Of a stretch of DNA of 64,000 nucleotides, positions 16,918 to 25,400 are shown piece by piece. How positions within the stretch are numbered: position 1 is the first letter of the stretch; every line of letters begins with the position of its first letter. The stretch spans positions 927,575 through 991,574 of the forward strand of contig CBDATD010000001.1 of the NCBI GenBank assembly GCA_965199935.1. Direction: 5' to 3'. This DNA comes from JAPPLG01 sp965199935. GTDB lineage: Bacteria; Bdellovibrionota; Bdellovibrionia; Bdellovibrionales; UBA1609. Below the pieces are notes generated by a model. It did not search any database. It was not told where the DNA came from and saw only the letters and a list, made by a program, of their open reading frames with translations. A program made the translations under genes and the position numbers.

Positions 16918-17598
16918 ATGAGTAAAAACAATTTATTCCACAATGCTCCTGGATGGGTTTTCGTTACGACGATTATTATTCTGATCGGATCAACCTCTGA
17001 TTTTAGCTCTTTAGTGTCAGATTTCTTTCCCAGTTTGGAGTCACGTTATCGAGGGTGTGTAAAACTGATCTACATAGTAGTTGTCGCACTCCTATTGTGG
17101 TTTGTTTGGAGGAAGCATAAAGAACCTCAATTAGATCCAGACAAAGCTAAAAACGAATTTAGATCTGTGTACTGGAGGCAAGTATGTAGAAATTATCTAT
17201 TCAATATTATTTCTCTTAAAATATTTCCTTTATTTGTTTGTTGGATTATCAGTAAGTGTATAAAGAAAGGTTACAAACCTTATGAGATACATCGTTTTAA
17301 GCTTCCTGAACACTGGCCTAAATACGAAGAAATGATAAATGATTTTTTTCAATATATGTTTAGAGTATATATAAAAAATTTAGATCAAACTTATGAGGTT
17401 AAATTTGGCAAAGATTTTCAGCGAGTTGAATTGAGATGGAACGAACCAGGTAATGATACATTCACGCATAAAAGCAATAACTCGTATCAGAGTGTGTTTC
17501 ATGCAGGCGAGTTGAAAAATCTAAAGATATTTACATGGATTACTCCATTTGGTCTATGTTGGAATTTAATACGCCTGTTAAAGTTCATTAAAATATAA
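16918..17598 (+). CDS. Membrane protein with two N-terminal TM segments, unknown function
   Basis: 226-aa protein. Residues ~12-32 (APGWVFVTTIIILIG region) and ~48-64 (LIYIVVVALLLWFVW) are hydrophobic, and a third patch lies near residue 95-110 (IFPLFVCWIIS). The remaining C-terminal half is soluble, with no motif I know. Two-TM proteins with a soluble tail are common effectors in defence islands, but no sensor partner can be assigned. The start has no strong ribosome binding site. Confidence 0.6.
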   Translation: MSKNNLFHNAPGWVFVTTIIILIGSTSDFSSLVSDFFPSLESRYRGCVKLIYIVVVALLLWFVWRKHKEPQLDPDKAKNEFRSVYWRQVCRNYLFNIISLKIFPLFVCWIISKCIKKGYKPYEIHRFKLPEHWPKYEEMINDFFQYMFRVYIKNLDQTYEVKFGKDFQRVELRWNEPGNDTFTHKSNNSYQSVFHAGELKNLKIFTWITPFGLCWNLIRLLKFIKI

Positions 17599-17866
17599 TT
17601 GTATAAAACTTTTGTTATTTCAAGAAATTATGAAACGTGAAAATCTTTCAAAAAAACTATTTCCAATGACGAAGTTTGGAAATAAATATTCTATTGAGTA
17701 TTTAGACTACGTCTTAAAGAGCAATATTCCAACTTCCAAAATCAATCAAAATACACCCTTTTAGGGTCTAGATTCAAGAGCTTAACGCAAGAAAAGAAAT
17801 CTCAAAAAAACATTGAAAATCAAAATATTTTAATATAGAATTTCACAAAAAGGGAGGATTTAAAAA

Positions 17867-18100
17867 GTGTCTAAACCTGCAAAAAACCTCCACGTCGTAA
17901 GGCTGGGAAGAGGTTGGTCTATCAAAAGTAATGGGCGAGTTCTGTCATCGCATCGTACTCAACAAAATGCTATAAAGAGTGCTACTATAATAGCGAAAAG
18001 AATTCAATCCGAACTTGTAATTCACGGTAGGGATGGAAGAATTCGTTCCAAAGACTCTTATGGGAATGATCCTTTCCCTCCAAGAGATACAGAGAATTAA
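17867..18100 (+). CDS. DUF2188-family small protein, partner of the RES protein
   Basis: 77-aa protein starting at GTG behind a strong AGGGAGGA site. It matches the DUF2188 pattern: HVVRLGRGWSIKSNGRVLSS, then TQQNAIKSATIIA and ELVIHGRDGRIRSKDSYGND. DUF2188 proteins are small alpha/beta proteins of unknown biochemistry. Its stop codon overlaps the start of the RES-domain gene by one base, so the pair is translationally coupled. It may be the antitoxin or a modulator of the RES enzyme; this is inferred from coupling only. Confidence 0.8.
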   Translation: MSKPAKNLHVVRLGRGWSIKSNGRVLSSHRTQQNAIKSATIIAKRIQSELVIHGRDGRIRSKDSYGNDPFPPRDTEN

Positions 18101-19188
18101 TGTCTCTTGTTTGTGAAAAGTGTGTAGAAGGTGATTTAGGGTTACAGCATTTTATCACCGTTAATGGGAAAAATCTCGACCACTGCAATTACTGTGATAC
18201 AAAATTTAACAACAAAAAAGTTGAACTAAAGCAACTGACCGGTCATATGTTGGATTGTATGAAAGAATCCTATCATATCAGTGAATCAAAATCAGAGAAA
18301 TGTGAAACGTTGCAAACATTTATGGAAAAATACTTTCCTGTCCCAGAAAAAAAATTATTACAAGATACTGAATCCCTAATGAAAACAGTCATTGGAGAAA
18401 ATTCCTTAATTGAGAAGAAAATACTGATCAATACTTGGGATGATTTTTCTAATTATACAAAAAAAGAAACTAGGTTTTTCTTCTCTCCTAAGGCTGATGT
18501 TTTGAAGGAGGCAATGAACATAATAAGAAATAACAATTTGATTCAAATAATACAACCAAGTGAAGAAAAGAGAATATACCGGGCGAGGGCTTTTAAAGAG
18601 GGCAATCGCATCGTATACGATTTAAGGAGGATGGGGCCTCCAGAACCGGAAGACACCACAAATATTTCCAATAGAATGAGTCCTCCTGGAGTACCCGTGT
18701 TCTATGCCTCTTTCAATAGAGAAACAGCTTTATCTGAAGTTTCTCAAAAAGGACGTGAGGGGCTTGCATATATTTCAGAATTTTGTCTCTTAAAGGAAAT
18801 AAAAATTATTGATTTAACTTTAACTTATGACAAACTTCTGCCAAGTTTTTTTGATATAAATAAGAATAATAGGGCAAAAAGAAAAGATATCGGTTTTATT
18901 CAACAGCTTTCGGCAAAATTATCTGAACCAATAGACAAGGGTGGGGAAGAACATACAGACTATGTCCCAACTCAGATTTTAGCTGAATATATCAAAAAGC
19001 AAAGTATTCAAGGAATAGTCTATGAGAGTAGCAGGCATACCAAAGGTAAGAATATAGCATTGTTTCTTTCTCAAAAAAATATTTGTGTGGATGAAAAAAA
19101 GAATATCAATCAAGATATGTATTTAAAATTTATTAAAGATGAAAGAACCTATAGCCTTCCTTTTAAACCCTCTGATTCTGATCTTTAA
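18100..19188 (+). CDS. RES-domain protein with zinc-binding HEPN/RES-type N-terminus
   Basis: 362-aa protein. The N-terminal part carries CEKC and HCNYCDTKF cysteines and resembles the N-terminal domain that accompanies some RES proteins. The C-terminal RES domain runs from about residue 155: YRARAF, MSPPGVPVFYASFNRETALSE, REGLAYISEF, and QILAEYIKKQSIQGIVYESS. RES domains of MbcT/ParT toxins break down NAD+ or ADP-ribosylate targets; the Arg-Tyr-Glu/Ser type residues are in place. It is coupled to DUF2188, with a Xre-type gene 190 bp downstream, so it may be a toxin-antitoxin or defence pair. Activity is inferred. Confidence 0.78.
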   Translation: MSLVCEKCVEGDLGLQHFITVNGKNLDHCNYCDTKFNNKKVELKQLTGHMLDCMKESYHISESKSEKCETLQTFMEKYFPVPEKKLLQDTESLMKTVIGENSLIEKKILINTWDDFSNYTKKETRFFFSPKADVLKEAMNIIRNNNLIQIIQPSEEKRIYRARAFKEGNRIVYDLRRMGPPEPEDTTNISNRMSPPGVPVFYASFNRETALSEVSQKGREGLAYISEFCLLKEIKIIDLTLTYDKLLPSFFDINKNNRAKRKDIGFIQQLSAKLSEPIDKGGEEHTDYVPTQILAEYIKKQSIQGIVYESSRHTKGKNIALFLSQKNICVDEKKNINQDMYLKFIKDERTYSLPFKPSDSDL

Positions 19189-19381
19189 AATCAAAGTATC
19201 TTGGGTAATGCACGTTAATTCAAATTTTGTCTAGCAGACAATGCTCTTAAGAATTAGATGTATATTCAAAATCTCCCTTTTCTAAACTCTCAAAATAAAC
19301 TATGAAAATCTTGAGTCTTGGTGGATAAACTATCAATAAATAGGTACTTACAAGTAAATAATCATCATTTATTTTGTCTGT

Positions 19382-19666
19382 ATGGGCTGGGTTCGAAAAT
19401 CAGACATTCATATAGAAGACGATGTGTTGAAAAATCTGCTGAATACTTTTTCTCTAAATATGGAGATGGTCAGAAAATTCAGGGGTATGACTCAGCAGGA
19501 GTTGGCTTTTAAATCCAAGCTCTCTATCAGCACTGTGGCGGCTATTGAGCAAAAATGCCTTCAGAATTTAAACTTCAGCACATTAACGGCAGTCTCTAAG
19601 GCATTACGGGTAACCCCTGTCAGCCTGCTCAGCAAAAAAATCAGTCTAAAAACCCTCAAAAATTAA
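19382..19666 (+). CDS. Xre-family helix-turn-helix regulator
   Basis: 94-aa DNA-binding protein with a Cro/CI-type helix-turn-helix in residues ~28-85 (MVRKFRGMTQQELAFKSKL, then STVAAIEQKC and LTAVSKALRVTPVSLL). It is downstream of the DUF2188-RES pair on the same strand. RES toxins are usually partnered by Xre antitoxins, so it could regulate that unit, although a 190-bp gap separates them. The start at the ATG is uncertain, because the frame is open slightly further upstream. Confidence 0.7.
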   Translation: MGWVRKSDIHIEDDVLKNLLNTFSLNMEMVRKFRGMTQQELAFKSKLSISTVAAIEQKCLQNLNFSTLTAVSKALRVTPVSLLSKKISLKTLKN

Positions 19667-20135
19667 CCTGTCAGCAGTAATACAGATGCTCACAGTATTT
19701 TTCATTTGCTCCAATGAACAAATGGGTTCAAGAAACTGTCAGAACACACACAGGCCGTTTTCTTTAAGTGCTGAAGGCAAAAACCCTCCATCAGGGTCAT
19801 AAACCAAGCACATTCTCCTTATTCTCTTTTTTACACTTCTGTTGAATAAAGACTGGACAGCTTTAATCAAAACCAAAGGCAGTCTCAAAATGAAACACAT
19901 CTAAAGTCCTAATAAAGGCTGAATCAGCCTTTAGAAGAGTTCAATAAATAGTTATTTTTCATAGTCATTACAAGGAGTTAAATCATCTCTTAGCACTTTT
20001 AGATCTAAAATCTTCTTCTGTGTTGCAATAAAAAATAATGGACTATTTTTTCTTTTTTATGAAGAATAAGAAAGTACCGATATATCAGTATCTACTTAAA
20101 GGTAGTAAACATAAACAATAACAAGAGGAGGATTT
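19667..20135. other. Intergenic region upstream of the pilin-like gene
   Basis: 469 bp with no ORF of coding character on either strand. The last 30 bases contain a good ribosome binding site (AAGAGGAGGA) for the pilin gene. No repeats or tRNA-like folds were seen. Confidence 0.4.
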
Positions 20136-20888
20136 ATGAAAAATTTAAAATCGAGACGAGGGTTCTCTCTCGTCGAGCTTATGGTTGTGGTTGCCATTAT
20201 GGGAGTCTTGGCTGCGATTGCAATCCCGGCTTATAATGAATACAGAAAAGCCGCAAAGAAAACTGCTTATAAAAGTGATATGCTTGGTTTACATAAAGGC
20301 TGGCTTGCCTTTGGAGTTGAGCTTGATTCTTTCTGTGAAAGAGAAACAAATCCGTCCAATGCTTCAATCGGAAATGTTGGGATGCAGTCTCTTTTAAGCA
20401 GTAAACTTTACGGAAAAAATTCAAATGCTGTAAATGCTGTATGTAACGCTGGTGCAGGTGCCGGTTCTTGTTCGGCAAACTCAGGTACAGCATCCCCCAC
20501 ACCAACAGGTTGCAGTTTAAGTGATCCCACTGTTCCCGCAGGGATTTGCACAGGGTGTGCTTGTAGTACATCAGGAACAACAGTTTTCACTGCATATGTT
20601 CCCGCAGTCTCTGGCCGAGCCACTAAACATAATTTTATAGGATTTGGTACAGATGGGTGTGCAAGTGCAAACCTAACGAGTCGTCAAATAATTGGTGAAG
20701 TTGGGGGTACGGCATCAGTGGCAGACACTGCTTGTGATCTAGGAATATCAGCTTATGATATGGGAGTTTATGGTCATATTTCAGGAAATACTTATTTTGG
20801 TGTTTCAGTAAACCATAATGGGGTACTATCTTCTGAATATGAAGCGGCACCGACAGCTCCAGAGAATGCAGATACTGAATGTAGCTAA
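20136..20888 (+). CDS. Type IV pilin-like protein (major pilin candidate)
   Basis: 250-aa secreted pilin. It has a short basic leader MKNLKSRRG with cleavage expected after Gly9, then FSLVELMVVVAIMGVLAAIA with Glu at +5, the classic N-methylated helix of type IV pilins and pseudopilins. The mature domain is Gly/Ser/Thr-rich and has nine or more cysteines (for example CTGCACS), suggesting disulphide-stabilised loops. Strong ribosome binding site and tandem terminator hairpins immediately downstream imply a highly expressed monocistronic unit. No pilus assembly genes are nearby. It may be the main pilin or a pseudopilin. Confidence 0.88.
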   Translation: MKNLKSRRGFSLVELMVVVAIMGVLAAIAIPAYNEYRKAAKKTAYKSDMLGLHKGWLAFGVELDSFCERETNPSNASIGNVGMQSLLSSKLYGKNSNAVNAVCNAGAGAGSCSANSGTASPTPTGCSLSDPTVPAGICTGCACSTSGTTVFTAYVPAVSGRATKHNFIGFGTDGCASANLTSRQIIGEVGGTASVADTACDLGISAYDMGVYGHISGNTYFGVSVNHNGVLSSEYEAAPTAPENADTECS

Positions 20889-20900
20889 TCTAATGGCTTG

Positions 20901-20979
20901 AGCTGTGCCTTTGTTAATTTCAGCACAGCTTATACGAGGGCGGTTTTTTGTTTCTCCTTAAACCCGCCCTCTTTTTTTT
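20901..20979 (+). terminator. Tandem hairpins / Rho-independent terminator after the pilin gene
   Basis: A first perfect 8-bp stem (AGCTGTGC/GCACAGCT, 20901-20930) is followed by GAGGGCGG...CCGCCCTC and a run of eight T (20936-20979). The second is a textbook intrinsic terminator. Confidence 0.85.
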
Positions 20980-20988
20980 GTGGATGAT

Positions 20989-21225
20989 ATGAATAAAGCA
21001 GAACGACTTATTGTGATCTTATCGGTCGGCTGGACAGTGGTTGTCACTGCTTATGCATTCACCATTGTCAGAAAGCAAAACATTCAAAAAGAAAACATAA
21101 TGCTCACAGAGAGGGAGCAGGAAGTAAAAGAAACTTTTGATGTGAATATGCATCGGGAATTTCACGAGGAAATAAAAGGCATACTTACAGACATCAACGA
21201 CAAACTCACCACCCCCTGCAACTAA
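20989..21225 (+). CDS. Small single-pass membrane protein, unknown
   Basis: About 78 aa from the ATG (the frame is also open from a GTG at 20980). One transmembrane helix (LIVILSVGWTVVVTAYAFTI) near the N-terminus is followed by a charged, probably helical tail. It starts right behind the pilin terminator. No family recognised; expression signals are weak. Confidence 0.45.
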   Translation: MNKAERLIVILSVGWTVVVTAYAFTIVRKQNIQKENIMLTEREQEVKETFDVNMHREFHEEIKGILTDINDKLTTPCN

Positions 21226-21345
21226 CCGCCCAAAAACCTGAAGTGTAGTGATTAACATATGTTCTGAGAGGATTAAACACTTCTCCAAGAATGATTCTTT
21301 AAAAAAATCTTGACAATAAAATGAATTAAACCCACGTTCTTGCCT

Positions 21346-22392
21346 ATGGCAATAAGTACAAAATCCACCTCATCTTCCTCTGCTGAAGCAGATGAGGTAG
21401 TACTCCGAACAACAGAAACAACTCGACTAATTTTTAAACCAATGATTATAGAAAATCCTCATGATCCTGAGGCTTCTGTAAAAGGTTGGTTTATTTTTCA
21501 GAAGAAGAAAAAATCAGGAAATTGGGAAGATTATAATCACTTTCCATTAAACAAGTTAAAGGATGGAGAGTGGGTTAAACTTGAATTGAAATCAGCTGAG
21601 ATTAAAAAATTACTTGATCACTTGCCAAAATTAAGAGTTATTTTTAAAAATTATGGTATTCGTTGGGGGGAGTCTCATTTCCACATTACGGACGAGCATA
21701 TCCCTGATGTTATTCTTCAGTTATCAAAATTGGAAAATAAAGATTTCAACATTGAAGCTTTAAAAAACTTATCAGATGAGGATATTAAGAATTTTTATAG
21801 AAACTTTCTTTTTCATCTAGAAATGGATAAGAAAAGAAGAGCAATTGATCAATTTGAACAGCAACTAGAACAAAATTTAAATGAATTTGAATGGCAGAGA
21901 TGGTTTAAAGAGAATAGTTGGATACTGGGGACTGAATTTATAAGGATTTTAAATGAAAGAAGAATAGATAGAGATCATATTTCCGATTACTTGATGGAAG
22001 CTTACGATGGTTTTCTGGACATTGTAGAGATTAAAAAACCTGCGAGAGATCTGGAATTTTGGGCACACAAAAAAGACCGTGAAAATTTTATCCCTTCAAC
22101 ACATCTAATAAAAGCTATAACTCAGGTAACAAAATATATTTATGAGGTCGAAAGAGAAGCTAATAGTATAAAGTTTCAAAACCAAATAGGAGCAGTAAAA
22201 ATTATCAAACCTCGGTGTACATTGATTTTTGGCAGATCAGATAGGTGGACAACAGAACATCGTGAGTCTTATCGAATATTAAACTCTAGCTATCATCATT
22301 TAACGATACTCACTTATGATCATGTGTTAGATCGGGCAAAAAGCATTTTAAGTGTACCCAAGCACCAATCAGATGATAAAAAAGAATCTTAG
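21346..22392 (+). CDS. sduA: Shedu-type anti-phage nuclease (DUF4263)
   Basis: Single-gene defence nuclease of about 348 aa. The C-terminal half has the Shedu pattern: FEWQRWFKENSWILG, then YDGFLDIVEIKKP (D...E-x-K of the PD-(D/E)XK core), STHLIKAITQVTKYIYEVE, and PRCTLIFGRSDRWTTEHRES. The N-terminal ~150 residues are the variable sensor region. Family members nick or degrade DNA/RNA during phage infection. Start chosen at the ATG rather than the TTG six bases earlier. A PIN-like gene follows 122 bp downstream on the same strand and may be an independent gene. Family assignment is from motif memory; the trigger is unknown. Confidence 0.82.
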   Translation: MAISTKSTSSSSAEADEVVLRTTETTRLIFKPMIIENPHDPEASVKGWFIFQKKKKSGNWEDYNHFPLNKLKDGEWVKLELKSAEIKKLLDHLPKLRVIFKNYGIRWGESHFHITDEHIPDVILQLSKLENKDFNIEALKNLSDEDIKNFYRNFLFHLEMDKKRRAIDQFEQQLEQNLNEFEWQRWFKENSWILGTEFIRILNERRIDRDHISDYLMEAYDGFLDIVEIKKPARDLEFWAHKKDRENFIPSTHLIKAITQVTKYIYEVEREANSIKFQNQIGAVKIIKPRCTLIFGRSDRWTTEHRESYRILNSSYHHLTILTYDHVLDRAKSILSVPKHQSDDKKES

Positions 22393-22514
22393 GAAAATGA
22401 ATAAAAATGTAGCTAAAATGTGATTTTTTTAATCTTGAAAGCAATATTTTATCAAATATCTCAGAATGAGTTATAATAATATGAAATAGGGGATACGTAC
22501 ACAGAGACAATTTT

Positions 22515-23483
22515 ATGGAAAGAATTTATCTTGATCAAAATGTTACAAAAGAACTGTGCAATAATCCTTATTTTTTTAATCAGTTCAAAAGATTACATAA
22601 TACACAACCAAAGCTAATTATCACTCCTCGTGCTTTAATAGAGTTATCAGGGGTGAAAATTAAAGATTGCTTGAAAGAAAAAAATGAATATCAACCTGAT
22701 TTTTCTGAGTCATTGCTGAATCGGACAGGCACAGGTCAGGCAGATAAAGCTTTGGATTACTATGAAAATAATATTAGAGGTGATGTGTTCACTATTTTAA
22801 AAAAGGGCCTGAACGAACAAAAACAATATGTAAAAACAGAGTGTGGTGATTGGATTTTGAACTCTTATCTAGAATATCTAAATAGCATGAAAGGGATGGA
22901 AGACATTCCGTTTGGTATCTCATGTGATAGAGTATTTGCACTACCTTTAGAAAGATTTAGAGATGAAGATACATATTTTCATATATACAATCTTGCCACT
23001 CTCTTTCTTACAGTTAATCCACACATTCCGTGTCTCAGATTGTTCATAAAATCTTATAAAAAACTACCGCCTGCCAATAACCAGAGAGAAAGAGAAGAGT
23101 TTAGAAAACAGGTAAAAAAATTGGCTGAAGAATCAGACTTAAAGCAAGATAGTGATCTAGTAGATATAGAATTGATTCAGTTTTCAATTCTAGGGTATGA
23201 TGGCCATTCTGTCCATTTTTATACACAAGATGCCGTAGATAAAATTAAAAAAAGACTTTTTCTATTTTATCTTTTGTTCAAACAGGTCAAATTGCAGTCG
23301 GGAGGATCTCTAAGAAATGAAATGGATACACCAACTTCAAAAGATATACCTTTAGAAAAGATAAAGAGAGTTGCTAATTTTAAATTTGGATTTGGAAAAA
23401 TCTCAATCATTAATAATTCCGGTAATTTAAGAGAAAATATTGATGTAAGAGAGTTGCTTTCTTCTCAGAAAATAATATTTTAA
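22515..23483 (+). CDS. PIN-like nuclease domain protein (putative)
   Basis: 322-aa protein starting MERIYLDQNV. The layout suggests a PIN-like fold: an early Asp in YLDQN, a Glu in TPRALIEL, and acidic residues in DLVDIELIQFSILGYDGH followed by VHFYTQDAVDKIKK, similar to the acidic residue of PIN active sites. The middle ~130 residues are helical and not recognised. It lies between the Shedu-like gene and the retron unit, which is on the opposite strand. RNase activity is an inference from weak motifs. Alternative: an uncharacterised island protein. Confidence 0.5.
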   Translation: MERIYLDQNVTKELCNNPYFFNQFKRLHNTQPKLIITPRALIELSGVKIKDCLKEKNEYQPDFSESLLNRTGTGQADKALDYYENNIRGDVFTILKKGLNEQKQYVKTECGDWILNSYLEYLNSMKGMEDIPFGISCDRVFALPLERFRDEDTYFHIYNLATLFLTVNPHIPCLRLFIKSYKKLPPANNQREREEFRKQVKKLAEESDLKQDSDLVDIELIQFSILGYDGHSVHFYTQDAVDKIKKRLFLFYLLFKQVKLQSGGSLRNEMDTPTSKDIPLEKIKRVANFKFGFGKISIINNSGNLRENIDVRELLSSQKIIF

Positions 23484-23563
23484 AACAATGTGTACATACC
23501 GGTTGAGGCTGTATGTGACACTTCCTGCAAGGAGAAGGTTTGTACTAATCTCAAAATATGTAT

Positions 23564-24559
23564 CTAGCGTATGTTATTTTTATTAAAATGTTCTATTGCG
23601 TTTGCGTAAGCTAAATGACCTTGTATTTTTTCTTTATCTTTTGAAATCAAATTATTTTTTAGAAGATGTTTAAAAGCTCTAAGTTTATTTCTATATCCTT
23701 TAGTTAAACGAGGTTTCTTTCCATGGACGAGAAGGCCATATACTTTTAGTCTTTCAGGATATCTCGCAAATCTTTCTTTCTCCTCATTTAATCTCCAATG
23801 GTCATTCATAATTATTTTTTTTATTTGATCTTTAATAGTTCTTAACTTTTCTATCGGGATATCTTCTTTTGAGGAAAATGCAAGATCATCAGCATACCTG
23901 GTGTACGTGATTTGGGTTTTGGAAACATAACTTTTTATCTTGTTATCTGTATTTTTAAATATAAGATTTGAGAGAACAGGGCTAACAGGAGATCCCTCGG
24001 ATAGTCTTCCCTCATAACAACATAGTTGTGAAATAAGTTTTGAACTTTTTTCAGGATAGCCAATATTTTTCATGTGAGATTCCAACATTTCTTTAGTGAT
24101 AGAACGAAAAAAATTCTTTATATCTAAAGAGTACACCCATTTAGCCATACAATGCTTTTGAGCACCGTGAATAGTAGTTCGACCCTTAATAAAACCAAAG
24201 GCATTGTCTGAATAGTTGGAAGATTGGCCTTTATCTAGGTATTGAGCAAACCATCTCTGAATTACTTTAAGAGCAACCTTAGGGGCTTGAATTTCTCGTA
24301 GTTTGTTATTACTTTTTTTTATTTTGAATATTCTATAATGGGTTTCAGGATTTTTAAAAATAGCACTCATAAAAGAAGAGCTATATCCAAACAGAACTGC
24401 TAAACAGTTTATCGACACTATTGGAGGAAGATTCTTATTAATTAGAGCACTTATGCTTTCTCCATATTTTGTTTTCAAGTCCCCTAGAGCGTTTAAATAA
24501 GTGTCACGATTTTCAAAAGATATAAAGGGCGGTGGCGTCTTGCTCATACTCACACGCAA
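23564..24559 (-). CDS. Retron-type reverse transcriptase
   Basis: 331-aa RT. Catalytic residues are seen in VYSLDIKNFF (Asp146) and TRYADDLAFSS (YADD, 222-225). Also present are FGFIKGRTTIHGAQKH, equivalent to the retron HGF...NAxxH region, GSPVSPVLSN, and VYGLLVHG in place of the VTG-type motif. The short length without maturase or endonuclease domains favours a retron over a group II intron. Upstream on the same strand lies a strongly structured RNA candidate (24531-24692) whose 3' arm overlaps the first RT codons. Start is at 24559 or at the second Met (24547). Two further minus-strand genes upstream may be its effectors. Confidence 0.85.
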   Translation of the reverse strand: MRVSMSKTPPPFISFENRDTYLNALGDLKTKYGESISALINKNLPPIVSINCLAVLFGYSSSFMSAIFKNPETHYRIFKIKKSNNKLREIQAPKVALKVIQRWFAQYLDKGQSSNYSDNAFGFIKGRTTIHGAQKHCMAKWVYSLDIKNFFRSITKEMLESHMKNIGYPEKSSKLISQLCCYEGRLSEGSPVSPVLSNLIFKNTDNKIKSYVSKTQITYTRYADDLAFSSKEDIPIEKLRTIKDQIKKIIMNDHWRLNEEKERFARYPERLKVYGLLVHGKKPRLTKGYRNKLRAFKHLLKNNLISKDKEKIQGHLAYANAIEHFNKNNIR

Positions 24560-24692
24560 AGCTTAAGCTTTCCTAAAGAAAGACGAGTATGTAAGCTCGG
24601 AGGTCGAAGGCATACGAGCTTACATACTCGTCGCCTTCTGTGGAGATCTTCACAAGTAAGTGTGATACACACTTTCGTGATAAAACGCCACC
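24531..24692 (-). ncRNA. Candidate retron msr-msd RNA
   Basis: On the minus strand, GGTGGCGTTT (24683-24692) and AGACGCCACC (24531-24540) can pair and act as the a1/a2 stem. Inside are AAGTGTG-TAT-CACACTT (msr-like hairpin) and a perfect 18-bp stem (24615-24632 with 24582-24599) enclosing a 15-base loop, the expected msd stem. A further CTTTC...GAAAG hairpin and the perfect palindrome AAAGCTTAAGCTTT follow. The a2 arm lies inside the 5' end of the RT coding sequence, which is unusual. The exact branching G and the msd ends cannot be set from sequence alone. Confidence 0.75.
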
Positions 24693-24704
24693 ACGGAGTT
24701 AAAT

Positions 24705-25400
24705 TTACCATTTCCTTTTTCCTAATTCAAGTGCTCTTTCAATGTCAGAACTATGATATCTATCTTTTGTAATGGGTAATATGGAAAGACCTTTACCTGT
24801 TAAAATGTACTGCCCTTCTGTATGGATTATCATATCTTTTTTTCTCATTTCATCTAGTTTGTTTTTTAATAAATTTTCACGAGATAAGAATCCTTTTTCT
24901 TGTAAATCATCTCTTATTGTATTGAATTTTATGGGAGCTTTCTTTTTAATAACTCTTAAAATGGCTAACTTGGAAGGTAATTTATACATTTCTTCTATGT
25001 TTTCAACTATTATATCACATTTAATATCCAAGCTTTTTATATCTGCTTTTATTTCTTTTAAATGTTGTACAGTTCTATCTAGATAAAGTTTTACAGAACT
25101 ATCTTCAAGGTAAAATATTTTGAAATCTTTTTTTTCTACCTTATGTTTCTTGAATATCTCAATTAACCCAGAATCACTCTTTTTTCTTGTAAAAATTATA
25201 TTAAATCTTTCCAGTTTAAATTTTCTTTTTATTTGATTTTCAAAAGATTTTGTTTTAGATTTTGAAATAGTGTAAATAGGATTAATGTTGTCATCATCTA
25301 CATGAAAGCAAAGAGTGTTTTCTGAGTCAAAGAAAAAATCTTCTGATTCACAATCTATGCCTTTACTAGATATAAATTTTTGTATTTCTTTAATATCCAA
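24705..25400 (-). CDS. Winged-helix protein linked to the retron
   Basis: 231-aa protein ending 12 bases before the a1 arm of the retron RNA. The C-terminal third looks like a winged helix-turn-helix (KLAILRVIKKKAPIKFNTI, LKNKLDEMRKKDMIIHTEG, then QYILTGKGL). The N-terminal ~140 residues, with acidic patches (DIKCDIIVENIEEMYK), match no family I know. It overlaps the HEPN gene upstream by 11 bases, so the three genes and the RNA probably form one transcription unit. It could be DNA-binding, or the sensor part of the retron system. Function unknown. Confidence 0.6.
   Translation of the reverse strand: MDIKEIQKFISSKGIDCESEDFFFDSENTLCFHVDDDNINPIYTISKSKTKSFENQIKRKFKLERFNIIFTRKKSDSGLIEIFKKHKVEKKDFKIFYLEDSSVKLYLDRTVQHLKEIKADIKSLDIKCDIIVENIEEMYKLPSKLAILRVIKKKAPIKFNTIRDDLQEKGFLSRENLLKNKLDEMRKKDMIIHTEGQYILTGKGLSILPITKDRYHSSDIERALELGKRKW

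Noticed and set aside
17630..17764. 44-codon ORF starting MKRENLSKKLF between the membrane protein and DUF2188 genes.
   Set aside because: No ribosome binding site and no recognisable family; too short to support on its own.
23564..24559. Group II intron reverse transcriptase or diversity-generating retroelement.
   Set aside because: No maturase or HNH domain, no intron RNA domains, no template/variable repeat pair; the upstream hairpins fit a retron better.
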